Positions 15,101 through 20,523 of a DNA stretch of 64,000 nt are shown here, one piece after another. Location of the stretch: positions 80,647-144,646 of the forward strand of contig JASANG010003195.1 of assembly GCA_030248215.1 (NCBI GenBank), written 5' to 3'. A program made the translations under genes and the position numbers. Each line of letters begins with the position of its first letter. Position 1 is the stretch's first letter. Source of the stretch: Enoplolaimus lenunculus. Its lineage: Eukaryota; Nematoda; Enoplea; Enoplida; Thoracostomopsidae. Under the pieces are notes generated by a model. That model had not been told where the DNA came from. It ran no database searches and saw only the letters and a list, made by a program, of their open reading frames with translations.

Positions 15101-16669
15101 GCAACAAAAACAGTCTCGTGGTGGGGCATAAGATGTTGAGATTCAGTGTGATGAACTTGCAGCTGCAATTTATTCGCTAAACAACGATTAAGGGCACAAC
15201 CCTATAGCCAGCTTACCTCGCTAGAGAGGCTGACAAATTTTCAGCGTAGGCGTGCAAGGGTTTTTAATGACTTATAAAAAAGGTTGAATATTTTCTAGGG
15301 GGGCGAAACTCTTCCAGGTTGGGCTGAGCCCCCTCAGGTCCGCCCTCTGCCTACGGACGCGTTGCAGCAATCCATGGGTAGGATTTAGACTTACCCATTC
15401 GCCAATTGTTCAAAAAATATATATACAAGCTGTTGATTCGAGGTTGTTTTGTTATCTGTATTAGCTGTAAAATATATTACAGATAACAAAAAAACCTGGA
15501 ATCAACAGCTTGTATATTTTTTGAATAAAGCTAAAAACTAGAGATTTCGCTAATGCAATTTCCACAATACCATGCGTACACAAGGTGCTTTTTGAGGTGG
15601 TAGCGTCATGGATGCTGAAGCTTTTTTGGCTTCAGTATCCTGGATATTGAATGTTTTTTGCTTCAGTATCCAGTATACTGAAGCAATTTGGTTTCAGTGT
15701 CCGGTACGCTGAAGCCAGAAAAGCTTCAGTATCCGGTACACTGAAGCCAAAAAAGCTTCAGTGTTCAGGATACTGTAGCTTTTATGGCTTCAGTGTATTC
15801 AAATTTACCACAAAAGTAACAATTACTTTTCGTTGAATTGTACATTTCATCTGAAGCTTACAATGTGATATATGAGCAAACCAGTAGCAGTGGTTTCTTA
15901 TTCAAAAAAACCCAAAAAATTTTTGCGCATTCGGCACAATTTATCAACATTTGCCATTAATTTCAGATTGGAACGAGTTATACACAACGAAATGTTACAA
16001 CTGTTCGTTCACAATTGACGCTGGCGATGAATATGTTGAATCGTTGGGCAACGCGTATCATTCGAATTGTTTTGTGTGTAACGTAAGTTGACAAATCGCA
16101 AACAACTACCAAGCTAATCTATATATTAAAGCTGGAATGCGCCACATACGTATTTTGGGCAACGTTCCAGCATTACTTTTGTTACAATGAATTCTTCTTA
16201 TAACATTAACTTGATCGTTCTACGAAACGAAAATCTACATGAAGATGTTTGTGCATTCCGTCACTTTTGCGCATTGTGCAAAATCGGCTACCTAGTTTGC
16301 ATTATTGGTCAAGCAAGCCTAAATCAAGACCTTTTACACATTATTTCACTAATTATTACAGTTACAAGCAATCTAAAATTTTCAATACTAAACGATTTTT
16401 GGCTGAGTGCAATCGAAATAGTTTATAAATCTCCAAAACCGAAAGATGAATAGTTAGCTAATAACTTATTTGCATATTAGCTAAATGAGACATGAAATGG
16501 ATCAAAATATTTGGCGTTAAATGCACTCATGATGATACGTAATTTGGGACGCCGTTCCAGCTATAACACTTGTGCCATAATCGGTTTGTTTCAGCGATGT
16601 CAGGAAAGTTTGCTCGAAAAACCGTTTTACAATCGAAACGGAAGCGTATTTTGTGTGAGACATGCTTAA
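1..16669 (+). CDS. Zasp52-like: Zasp/PDLIM (ALP-Enigma) four-LIM protein, 3' part of gene
   Basis: Twelve exons join in phase: 1-174 (reading from 3), 570-669, 1879-1964, 4114-4216, 5022-5078, 6171-6286, 9748-9948, 12884-13133, 14103-14289, 14964-15084, 15967-16082 and 16595-16669. They total 1584 bases from position 3, or 527 residues plus TAA. Zinc-ligand spacing shows LIM1 at residues 83-133, then a 220-residue linker, then LIM2 (354-406), LIM3 (415-465) and LIM4 (474-526). The signatures CPEHFVC, DIGFVEE, WNEL.TTKC and FYN..G..FC are those I know from Drosophila Zasp52 and its PDLIM relatives. Proteins of this family bind alpha-actinin through the PDZ domain and organise Z-discs and integrin-actin junctions. 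The PDZ domain must lie upstream of the window. Introns are 0.4-3.5 kb and filled with repeats. Family assignment is firm; orthology to one named paralogue is inferred. Confidence 0.93.
175..569 (+). other. Intron 1 of LIM gene
   Basis: GTACTT donor and AATTTTTAG acceptor. The first 100 bases are GC-rich with several GCGC runs. Positions 285-480 contain repeated AAATAGCAG/TTGGCCT words in both orientations, suggesting an old element, but I cannot assign a family. Confidence 0.7.
570..669 (+). CDS. Zasp52-like: LIM gene exon 2: start of LIM1
   Basis: The exon starts after TTTTTAG and ends at the donor AC|GTAAGT. It encodes a serine-rich lead and then KCAFCKKTIT, giving the first two zinc ligands of LIM1 (C83, C86). 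It is 100 bases with two bases completing the previous codon and two carried into exon 3. Confidence 0.92.
1015..1510. repeat. CTCCGG-type repeat in intron 2
   Basis: Roughly 300 bases from 1195 match 32820-33095 in order: GGCTCCGG words, TTTGCATAATTTTG, ATTTATCNGTTTAGCGCG, ACCATCATTTTTACTAC, then TTTCGCCTCAC and closing CTCCGG words before an ACCCTG end. Both copies start and end in CCGG-rich inverted words, so this looks like a non-autonomous element. The short frames in it are not genes. Confidence 0.6.
1600..1710. repeat. GGCGCC element, 3' end only recognised
   Basis: The right part ends GTCATCAAAAGTATAGCGCC followed by ATCCTAA, the terminus shared with elements at 18201-18773 and 21507-21853. 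Its left end is unclear, so this is probably a degraded copy in intron 2. Confidence 0.5.
1879..1964 (+). CDS. Zasp52-like: LIM gene exon 3: middle of LIM1
   Basis: Acceptor TTTTCAG and donor CGAG|GTATGT. It encodes SVHCSADGKQYHPGCFKCFT and then CGSNLQNR, supplying ligands H103, C106, C109 and C112 of LIM1. Confidence 0.93.
2318..2502 (+). repeat. TTAGGC element, type B
   Basis: It starts GTCAATGTTACTTCTAGGGC and ends in GGACGCCGTTAAAGTAACAT, imperfect inverted ends. Between lie CCTAAG hexamers and the B-type words GTCTAGAATNTAA and CTACTCNTTTA. Copies at 54768, 59475 and 61695 share the same ends. Confidence 0.75.
3230..3515 (-). repeat. TTAGGC element, type B (degraded)
   Basis: It begins CATGTTGCCTTTAGGACTTA and ends GGTCCTAAAGGTAACATTGG, matching B-type termini in the opposite order. 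The core has scattered TTAGGC and TTAGG units with CAACG spacers. Confidence 0.65.
4114..4216 (+). CDS. Zasp52-like: LIM gene exon 4: end of LIM1
   Basis: Acceptor TTTTTCAG and donor TTTT|GTAAGT. It encodes GHNVSNGKLYCDIHGG, completing LIM1 with C130 and H133, followed by FRSPYYQWSRPPLDPSCF, the start of the linker. Confidence 0.93.
4261..4960. repeat. Interspersed repeat in intron 4
   Basis: GGGATTCACGTTATAATCGG, ATGACATTGACTTACA and related words recur in inverted order at 58720-59210 (for example AACGTGAACCCCGTATAACT). The two regions share an old family. The ends are not clear and no protein is encoded. Confidence 0.5.
5022..5078 (+). CDS. Zasp52-like: LIM gene exon 5: basic linker
   Basis: A 57-base exon with acceptor CTATTTTAG and donor ATT|GTAAGT. 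It encodes TRYGPNSPPKKRAEPVKG in phase with exons 4 and 6. The short lysine/arginine and proline-rich linker has no domain I recognise. It is too short to find except by phase and splice sites. Confidence 0.82.
5090..5545. repeat. About 185-bp tandem repeat, 2.5 copies
   Basis: GTACNCCAGATGANCGTTGA recurs at about 5180 and 5365, with a partial third unit ending near 5545. Each unit also holds AATCNNCTTTTNAAAACATC and CTGTATTAA. It lies in intron 5. Confidence 0.7.
5775..6050. repeat. CACGTGCA element, full copy
   Basis: The inverted ends are AGCCCTATTCACACGTGCAG and TTTGCACGTGTGAATAGAAC. Internal CTTGCAGCTGCAA words mirror each other across the centre. Other copies are at 13590, 22913 and 40238. 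It ends about 120 bases upstream of exon 6. Confidence 0.85.
6171..6286 (+). CDS. Zasp52-like: LIM gene exon 6: linker
   Basis: Acceptor CTATTTTCAG and donor CCAG|GTAAAG. It encodes YQPDILTPSSTATKQTQPHK and then ESLPPPTRRVAGSSAKLPG, a proline-, serine- and threonine-rich linker. One base is carried over and completes the first codon of exon 7 as glutamate. Confidence 0.87.
6326..6772 (+). repeat. TTAGGC element type A, interrupted by a TTAA element
   Basis: The left end is GCCAATGTAAAGAACAGGGG and the right end is ACGTTCCGTCCCTGGTCTTA followed by ACAT. The core has CCTAAGCCTAAGC hexamers. A 268-base TTAA-flanked element sits in the AAACTTAAGCTC site normally found in this family. Confidence 0.85.
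6447..6714 (-). mobile_element. TTAA-flanked non-autonomous element with tRNA-like core
   Basis: The element runs TTAACCCTTTCTCACATGAA to GAGTGAAAGGGTTAA. TTAA flanks and CCCTTT ends are what piggyBac-type elements use. Read on the minus strand, the core has a tRNA-like A box (TAGCTCAGTGGTCA) and B box (GATCGAATC). Its insertion inside the type A TTAGGC element shows the TTAA duplication directly. Confidence 0.85.
7072..7200 (+). repeat. GACCCGAATAA element, 5' fragment
   Basis: TACTGTAGTGACCCGAATAA, then CTCTNNAGAGGGTACCCC and TTGTTATTCGGTTA, matching the start of full copies at 51399 and 47589. The rest is missing. Confidence 0.75.
7226..7690. repeat. GTGATAG element
   Basis: It holds CCAGTTAGTGATAGGTGTAA and the mirrored words GAAAACCTATTACTAACTGA, with ACACATTTGAGAAT at the end. 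Related copies lie at 33915-34280, 34895-35300 and 57055-57710. Confidence 0.6.
8345..8527 (+). repeat. GTAGCC element
   Basis: It begins CGTAGCCAGCTCACCTTGCT and ends TTGGCTACGGGCCCG, with G-rich and T-rich core words (GGGGGGCGAAATTTTT). The family has about ten copies of 140-170 bases here, ending in inverted CCCGTAGCCA / TGGCTACGGG. Confidence 0.75.
8640..9115. repeat. Fold-back repeat related to 63540-63960
   Basis: TGATCTTTCCTGATTACTCC near 8644 mirrors GAAATGATCAGGGGAGGTCA near 8885. The segment TTGGGCCAAACG-type words and a GTAGCC scrap (ending CCCTGGATACGAGCCC) follow. The same inverted words recur near 63545 and 63845. No coding content. Confidence 0.5.
9339..9552. repeat. AGTCAA palindromic element
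   Basis: CACTAAAAAATGGGGAGTCA at the left is mirrored by GACTCCCCATTTTTTACAGT at the right. The whole 214 bases fold on themselves around AGTCAAATTNGACTC words. Confidence 0.85.
9565..9705 (+). repeat. TTAGGC element, degraded
   Basis: Remnant with ATAACTGTATCCATATTTCT, CCTAAGC-like words, AGTCTAAAATGTAAA and an end GACGGTTCTAAAAGTAACAT typical of type B. It stops just before exon 7. Confidence 0.5.
9748..9948 (+). CDS. Zasp52-like: LIM gene exon 7: linker
   Basis: Acceptor TTATAACAG and donor GAAA|GTAAGT. It encodes ELANRLIWPPASYKDPTAIK and continues QSYWSEIHEAAAGIIASG to MQMLVAE. The carried A joins AT from exon 8 to give asparagine, so exon 7 splices to exon 8 in frame. This is the longest linker exon. 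It is probably part of the alpha-helical spacer between LIM1 and LIM2; I see no named domain. Confidence 0.87.
9970..10084. repeat. 17-bp GGGGATCGATCCACGGT minisatellite
   Basis: About six units of GGGGATCGATCCACGGT with small changes, just after the exon 7 donor. ATCGAT and GATC palindromes make open frames on both strands that I do not treat as coding. Confidence 0.85.
10447..10775 (-). repeat. TTAGGC element type A, interrupted by an AGTCAA element
   Basis: The left end is CATGTAAAACATCACGGGAG, then TTTTTCTGTGGAACTGCAAT and GACTAATTTTTTTGCTTAGG. After the insertion comes GGAATCTGATACTACTGTTT, the usual other end. Confidence 0.7.
10541..10753. repeat. AGTCAA palindromic element
   Basis: TACACTGCAAAAAATGGTGA is mirrored by CTCCCCATTTTTTGTAGTGT. 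It is inserted in a type A TTAGGC element, so it is the younger of the two. Confidence 0.87.
10829..11015. repeat. (CATA)n microsatellite
   Basis: About 185 bases of CATACATA broken by CCTA, CCCA and ATATA variants. The 82-codon frame across it is only the repeat. Confidence 0.95.
11132..12061 (+). CDS. 309-codon open reading frame in intron 7, unknown product
   Basis: ATG at 11132 and TAA at 12059-12061; an in-frame stop at 11111-11113 limits extension. The predicted protein is rich in Asn, Gln, Ser, Thr and His. It has four 10-residue repeats at residues 117-156 of the form (R/Q)(P/S)WE, ten bases-in-three in register, with more PW pairs further on. No signal peptide and no domain I know. 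It lies on the sense strand between LIM exons 7 and 8, so it could be a retained or alternative long exon. An AG at 11341-11342 would join exon 7 in phase, but its pyrimidine tract is poor. It could also be a separate intronless gene. A frame this long is unlikely by chance in 36-40% GC DNA, but nothing else proves expression. Confidence 0.45.
   Translation: MNLTDSLPQFHQNLPSPQLEMVHYETFHRSNLRSTQPEQTLNSIQNCQNINLTQFDANLTKSHCQPNNSSGQSPTDNLAEYSKQSKQSNLHIDNHVQCEQTLKRREKYLHYYDWFIRPWENFDASNQPWEICNTTNRSWENTVRRNQPWESFNKPHSATSHCVIECEYRRPWLELDNTKSRQNVAWHDTVVSAPLMTSSRMNDLSAVWRSTYRPPWRTRALTQRLRADPAQNNSFSASGDRQIGPKSEQERCPESTDMFQRSYFTCVNIGQHRSSEHGINGLEPACLIVPRHEATESQRDAEFYALFDG
12320..12590 (-). repeat. SINE-like element with tRNA-like module
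   Basis: On the minus strand it has GTGAGACATGCTTGTCCTAG, then GCATACGGTCGACA, then a tRNA-like body (B box TAGTTCGAAACC), then CAGCTGCTTAGTAGAAAGGT and CTGAAGTCCC. The flanks match the copies at 32440 and 58195, but the tRNA-like body differs from theirs. Confidence 0.75.
12655..12838. repeat. CACGTGCA element, right half
   Basis: TTGCAGCTGCAAGTTTTTCG, GGACAAAACTTGCAAGTGCA and the end CTTGCACGTGTGAATAGAGC. The left terminus is missing. It ends 46 bases before exon 8. Confidence 0.75.
12884..13133 (+). CDS. Zasp52-like: LIM gene exon 8: linker and start of LIM2
   Basis: Acceptor CTATTTTTTAG and donor ATTTT|GTAAGC. It encodes PIETEEAVSKITSALSHSLS, a glycine- and serine-rich stretch, and RTPMCDKCDKAI with LIM2 ligands C354 and C357. 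The leucine codon TT|G is completed by exon 9. Reading through the donor meets TAA at once, so intron 8 retention would truncate the protein. Confidence 0.92.
13155..13292 (+). repeat. GTAGCC element, 3' truncated
   Basis: CCGGTAGCCAGTTCACCTTG, a G run, GGAGGGGCATTCAAGGATTT and GAATTTTCTAGGGGATGCC. The closing TGGCTACGGG is absent. Confidence 0.7.
13440..14050. repeat. ACTTAAG element containing a CACGTGCA element
   Basis: TTACTTAAGTATTTACTTAA near 13443 and AGTACTACGTCGTTTTTTAA with TTTCTGGCACACAGCC near 14010-14053 resemble the two ends of the ACTTAAG repeats at 39040-39350. The CACGTGCA element (about 13590-13882) has CACGTGCATTTTGCACGTGC and the end AAAACTTGCACGTGCGAATG. Confidence 0.6.
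14103..14289 (+). CDS. Zasp52-like: LIM gene exon 9: LIM2 and start of LIM3
   Basis: Acceptor ATTTTTCAG and donor ATG|GTAAGA. It encodes GPFVLANRKTYCPEHFVCIQ, PGCGRKLMDIGFVEEHGKML and CENCYLDHYAPICVKCNTAI. LIM2 uses C374 and H377 in swapped order (CPEH) and a C-x4-C second knuckle, both as I recall for Drosophila Zasp52. LIM3 starts at C415 and C418. Confidence 0.95.
14629..14920 (+). repeat. TTAGGC element, type A
   Basis: Left end GGCTAATGTAAAGAACAGCG and right end AACGGTCCGCTCCTGATGTT followed by TACATTGGCC. The core has about 18 CCTAAG-like units in several blocks. It ends 43 bases before exon 10. Confidence 0.88.
14964..15084 (+). CDS. Zasp52-like: LIM gene exon 10: LIM3, GC donor
   Basis: Acceptor TATATTCAG, phase 0. 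It encodes DTVYALNQSYHPECFVCHHC and RRPFENNTFHMENGNPICER with LIM3 ligands H435, C438, C441, C444 and C462. The only donor that keeps phase with exon 11 is CGAG|GCGAGT, a GC donor. The split codon is G|AT, the aspartate D465 that serves as the eighth ligand of LIM3. Confidence 0.93.
15192..15362 (+). repeat. GTAGCC element
   Basis: TATAGCCAGCTTACCTCGCT to TGCCTACGGACGCG, with TTTCTAGGGGGGCGAAACTC in the core. Confidence 0.75.
15412..15533. repeat. Long hairpin in intron 10
   Basis: CAAAAAATATATATACAAGC and CTGTTGATTC pair with GAATCAACAG and CTTGTATATTTTTTGAA. Inside, TTGTTATCTGTA pairs with TACAGATAACAA. The arms are about 50 bases around a short AT-rich loop. Confidence 0.85.
15590..15805. 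repeat. CTTCAGTATCC palindromic array
   Basis: About nine alternating GGCTTCAGTATCC and GGATACTGAAGCC half-units separated by AAAAAAGC-type spacers. A short related piece lies at 36233-36300. Confidence 0.8.
15967..16082 (+). CDS. Zasp52-like: LIM gene exon 11: LIM4
   Basis: Acceptor AATTTCAG and donor AAC|GTAAGT. It encodes WNELYTTKCYNCSFTIDAGD and EYVESLGNAYHSNCFVCN, with LIM4 ligands C474, C477, H496, C499 and C502. WNEL.TTKC.CxF.xxAGD is highly conserved in Zasp/PDLIM LIM4. Confidence 0.95.
16083..16594 (+). other. Intron 11 of LIM gene
   Basis: GTAAGT donor and TTTGTTTCAG acceptor. TACGTATTTTGGGCAACGTT plus CCAGC at about 16148 recurs as TACGTAATTTGGGACGCCGT plus TCCAGC at about 16535, a degenerate direct repeat. 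Nothing else is recognised. Confidence 0.7.
16595..16669 (+). CDS. Zasp52-like: LIM gene last exon: end of LIM4
   Basis: It encodes RCQESLLEKPFYNRNGSVFC and VRHA, then TAA at 16667-16669. It supplies C505, C523 and H526 of LIM4. The protein ends one residue after the last zinc ligand, as is usual for the family. Confidence 0.95.
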   Translation, partial: RCQESLLEKPFYNRNGSVFCVRHA

Positions 16670-16715
16670 AAGTGACAAATGGCTCCCTATAACATCTTGA
16701 GATAACACCCAGCTC

Positions 16716-16880
16716 ACGGTGTAACACGACAATTCGTCGCCCGACAGCTCGTCGACTGACCCCCTGCTGTTCGAAATCGCATCGACTGACCAGTTGTTAT
16801 TTGAACGGTTGTCGAGTTGACACAATTTGTCGCAGACGATTGTTAAGCCACCTGTTGGTCGACGAGCTATGCGGGCAGCT
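16716..16880. repeat. CGACAA element
   Basis: AACACGACAATTCGTCGCCC, GACAGCTCGTCGACTGACC, then mirrored words near 16810-16870 (GTTGTCGAGTTGACACAATT, GTCGACGAGCTATG). The family also occurs at 40680 and, better preserved, at 44148. Confidence 0.65.
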
Positions 16881-17038
16881 AATTGTCACAGATTCTTGTA
16901 TCATTAGCAATGTGTCAGCGGAAAGTATATTTCGAATCGGCGTTGAATTAGAATACTGTATATATGCGAAATTGTTCGACTGTATAAAAGTTAACTAAGT
17001 ACCGGAAGTATCGAGAAATTTTTTTGGCTATCAAATTC

Positions 17039-17322
17039 TGGTCAATGTAAAGAACACGGACGGAACAGTATTATAAGCATATTTTAGCCTAAGGGTAAGC
17101 CTAAGCCTAAGCCTAAGCGTAAGAATGAGCATATTCCTAAGCCTAAGCCTAAGCGTAAGAATGAGCATTTTCGTAAGCCTAAGCCTAAGCCTAAGAGCAT
17201 ATTACTCGGCCTAAGCCTAAGCCTTAGCCAAAGCCAAGCAAAAAAATTAGTCTAAAGCTTATCAAGCTTACTCTTTTCTAGTCCCACAATAAAACGTTCC
17301 GCCCTTGATCTTTACATGGGCC
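17039..17322 (+). repeat. TTAGGC element, type A
   Basis: Left end GTCAATGTAAAGAACACGGA and right end ACGTTCCGCCCTTGATCTTT then ACATGGGCC. The core has several CCTAAGC blocks separated by GTAAGAATGAGCAT. Confidence 0.88.
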
Positions 17323-17849
17323 CAAATTCTAAATTTTTGAAAAATTTTCGCTCCTTCGCAACTCGAATGAATATAATCAACAAGATATATAATTTACGTT
17401 TTACTTTGACGTTCTGTTAGGCAATGTCAAAAATACTTAAAATGTCTTAAATTTGTTCAAATTAATTCTTCAACTTTTTTATTATTAATAAGAAAACATT
17501 ACCAATTCCCACCAATGCATCTTAGATCCGTTACTCTCATTTTGACTTTAGGTTTAGGTCGTCGCTAAAAATTCTATCCAAACGCTTAGACTTAGAAATT
17601 AGGTTCAGAATTAAATGATTGGCCAGTTCCCGACAACCGTTTTTACATGATTATTTGTATGTTTTATTGTTATTTTATTTTCTCACATATTTACATATAA
17701 TATCTATGTCGAGTTTTTGGCTTAAACCCTGCGATGGTAAAATGTATTTGCAGCTTTTTGCTATCTCCCAGTTGGTGATAAGTCTTGTAAACTTCAACTG
17801 TATGCGGTATCACAATGAAAGGCTTTGCGGTTCTACGCACCATACAATC

Positions 17850-18012
17850 CCGTAGCCAAGGGGGCCAGGGGTGCTCACCCCCCTGAAAAAATTTTGGCCC
17901 CCTCTAGAAAAATTGCAACCTTGTTTGGAACTCATTAAAAACCCTTGAATGCCCCTCCTGAGCAATTTTTAGCTCCCCCTCCTAGCAAGGTGAGCTGGCT
18001 ATGGGCCTGGCT
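17850..18012 (-). repeat. GTAGCC element
   Basis: It runs from CCCGTAGCCAAGGGGGCCAG to GGTGAGCTGGCTATGGGCC, with GACCCCTCTAGAAAAATT-like core words in the minus orientation. Confidence 0.8.
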
Positions 18013-18200
18013 CCAATACGAATTAGGATTACGATTCAGGTGGATTCACGTATGGCTTCTGATCCCTCAATTTGACGGGAGGAACTCGGGAAATTTTTTA
18101 CTAAACTCAAATTAGAATACATACCAAAATTATACTGTAATTTATCGCTGATTGGTGATGAATGCTGTAATGAATATCAAATGTTTGCTAGTTATAATTA

Positions 18201-18773
18201 TAAGGGTTGCGCCATACTTGACGTCCGGCGCCGTCCGTCACCATCCGACGTCCGTACGGGGCCGTCCGTCATCCGTACGACGCCGTCTGTCATCCGTACG
18301 ACGCCGTCTGTCATCCGTACGACGCCGTCTGTCATCCGTACGACGCCGTCTGTCATCCGTACGACGCCGTCTGTCATCCGTACGACGCCGTCTGTCATCC
18401 GTACGGCGCCGTCTGTCATCCGTACGGCGCCGTCCGTCATCCGTACGGCGCCGTCCGTCATCCGTACGGCGCCGTCCGTCATCCGTACGGCGCCGTCCGT
18501 CATCCGTACGGCGCCGTCCGTCATCCGTACGGCGCCGTCCGTCATCCGTACGGCGCCGTCCGTCATCCGTACGGCGCCGTCCGTCATCCGTACGGCGCCG
18601 TCCGTCATCCGTACGGGGCGATCCATCACCCGTGCGGTGCGTCGTCCACCACCGTGCGGTATTGTTCGAAAATAACTCACGAACGGCGCCATACGGGTCA
18701 CGGACAGCGCTGGATGGTACCGTGCGGGTGGTGGACGATGCCGCACGTCAAAAAAAGTATAGCGCAACCCTAA
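18201..18773. repeat. GGCGCC element with 21-bp tandem array
   Basis: The ends TAAGGGTTGCGCCATACTTG and AAGTATAGCGCAACCCTAA are inverted. Between about 18259 and 18615 lie some 17 units of 21 bases built on CGTACGGCGCCGTCCGTC. The left units have ACGACGCCGTCTGTC and the right ones GCGCCGTCCGTC. The unit length is a multiple of three, so frames of 160-214 codons stay open on both strands; these are not genes. Confidence 0.92.
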
Positions 18774-19614
18774 ATCTGCTTAACCATTTTTGCTAAAAGT
18801 AAAATAACTTTTTATTAAAACAACAGAGAGTTGGCCACAAACTTGTCGGACCTAAAAGAGAACTCTGAAATTAGTCTCGGAACCAATTAAAGAAGCCTGG
18901 GCAACCTCTTTTATCCCATCATAAAATTTAGATCCGTCGCTGCTAAAGGGTTCTAAGTTAACTTTTTTATAAACCTAAGGCACGACAAATTTCTCGGTTT
19001 GCCACCGACATGGCCAAGGCGAGGGTGGGGTGATAGTGTGGGAAAGATGTAAAATAAAAATTTTATAAACCTTAAAAGATTACATGTTTTGCTTCGAGAA
19101 AATCTATAGAAAACTTAAAAATATACTTACAAATATGATCGTTTTGGGTAATGTATAGAACAGGGACTGTGAGCCTTAAATTTTCGTTGACAAAAGTTAA
19201 TGGTGACTATTAATAGTCAAAATTGCACACCTTTGTATTCTGAGTAGAAAAGAATGTACCCACCGTGCGTTGCGTTTCTGTGGATGCCCAGCCCAATTTA
19301 TTTGGGTTGATACAGTGAAATTGAACAATTTACAGTGCATACACTTCTTGGTCACATGATCAGATTTAGGGCGTATACAATTGGAAGGCTAAATACGGGA
19401 ATATAATTTCATCTCTAAATTTCTGGAGAGACAGAACTAGACAAGGATCCCTTTGATTTTAGACGTCCACAATATTTGATCGCTCGCTACACCCGCTTGC
19501 AAAAAGCCGTTGAAGGCATTCCCACCTGACCAAAATGCTGGTGTCATCCTTGCATCCAATATTAATGTTGTAAATTAGGCGTGTATGGTTGGTTGCAAGT
19601 TCGTGCCAGTGTTT
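18774..19614. other. Intergenic, little recognised
   Basis: Between the LIM gene and the neuropeptide gene. A GTATAGAACAGGGAC scrap near 19151 is a type A remnant. GTATTCTGAGTAGAAAAGAA near 19238 resembles 10140 (GCAGAAAAGAATGTACTCAG), so another low-copy repeat may be present. No gene is seen. Confidence 0.6.
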
Positions 19615-20010
19615 ATATCAGGGACGTAACAGTAGTATAAGCATATTCCTTAGCCTAAAGCCAAAGAATGAGCTTACATCTAAACCTAAACCAACGTACA
19701 AAAAAGTATTTGTGAATTTATTCAGAAAAGTATTTTCTGCGGCAAATCTGAAAAGTTTTTCTGATATTTAAGGCAATTTTTCTAAAAATAACGAGAAAAC
19801 ATTTATTTTCAAATCTTATTTCAAAATTTTTCTGAAATCGTTTCTGTTATAACGGAAATGCTTCGCCAGTGCACCTTGCTAATTATATTTCTTTAATGTA
19901 AGAAATTTTTTCTTAAATATCAGAAAATTATCGTGAGTGTAGCAAAAATTTACTCAAACGTTTAAGCTTACTCTATTGCAGTCCCGCAGAAAAACGTTGC
20001 ACTTCAGGAT
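19615..20010 (+). repeat. TTAGGC element, type A, with extra AT-rich insert
   Basis: It starts ATATCAGGGACGTAACAGTA and ends GTCCCGCAGAAAAACGTTGC. Few hexamers remain, and about 220 AT-rich bases of TTTTTCTGA words sit in the middle. Confidence 0.6.
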
Positions 20011-20523
20011 CTCCGGGTCGATTTTGTTAAACATAACCCGGATTTATTTATTATTAATCATATTTGGTTTAAAAGTATATTATTGCAAACGGCATACAAA
20101 ATTATGAACATATTATTCATAAGCTAAACCCGATCAGATTATGAACTGGTGACGTATAGTTTTTAAGACAACGAATTTGACCACAAAATTAATTCGATAT
20201 TGAAAAACAATCGTTATCAGGTGCATTTTAACTTCTTAAATGGTCAAATATTCTTAGTTTACCTAAAAGTTTCAAGCTTAAACGTTGCTTAAAATTAGCG
20301 TTTGGTCTAAAGTTTAGGCTTATGCTTACGACGATTATTTAGCAGTAGGATTGTAAATCTAAGCAGTGCGGCAATTTCTATTAACGCATGCCTGGCTGTC
20401 TACAAGCCGTCTTACATCGACTCTTAGGTATAAAGGTAGACTAAACATCTATTTTACAGCCACAAATTGACCACAACAATCGCTGCCGTTAAAGGAATTG
20501 GTCTTCAAAGTCTCGGCTCTTGT

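Noticed and set aside
18152-18796. Frames of 164-214 codons on both strands
   Set aside because: They are the 21-bp array translated in three frames; length divisible by three keeps them open. No start context or domain.
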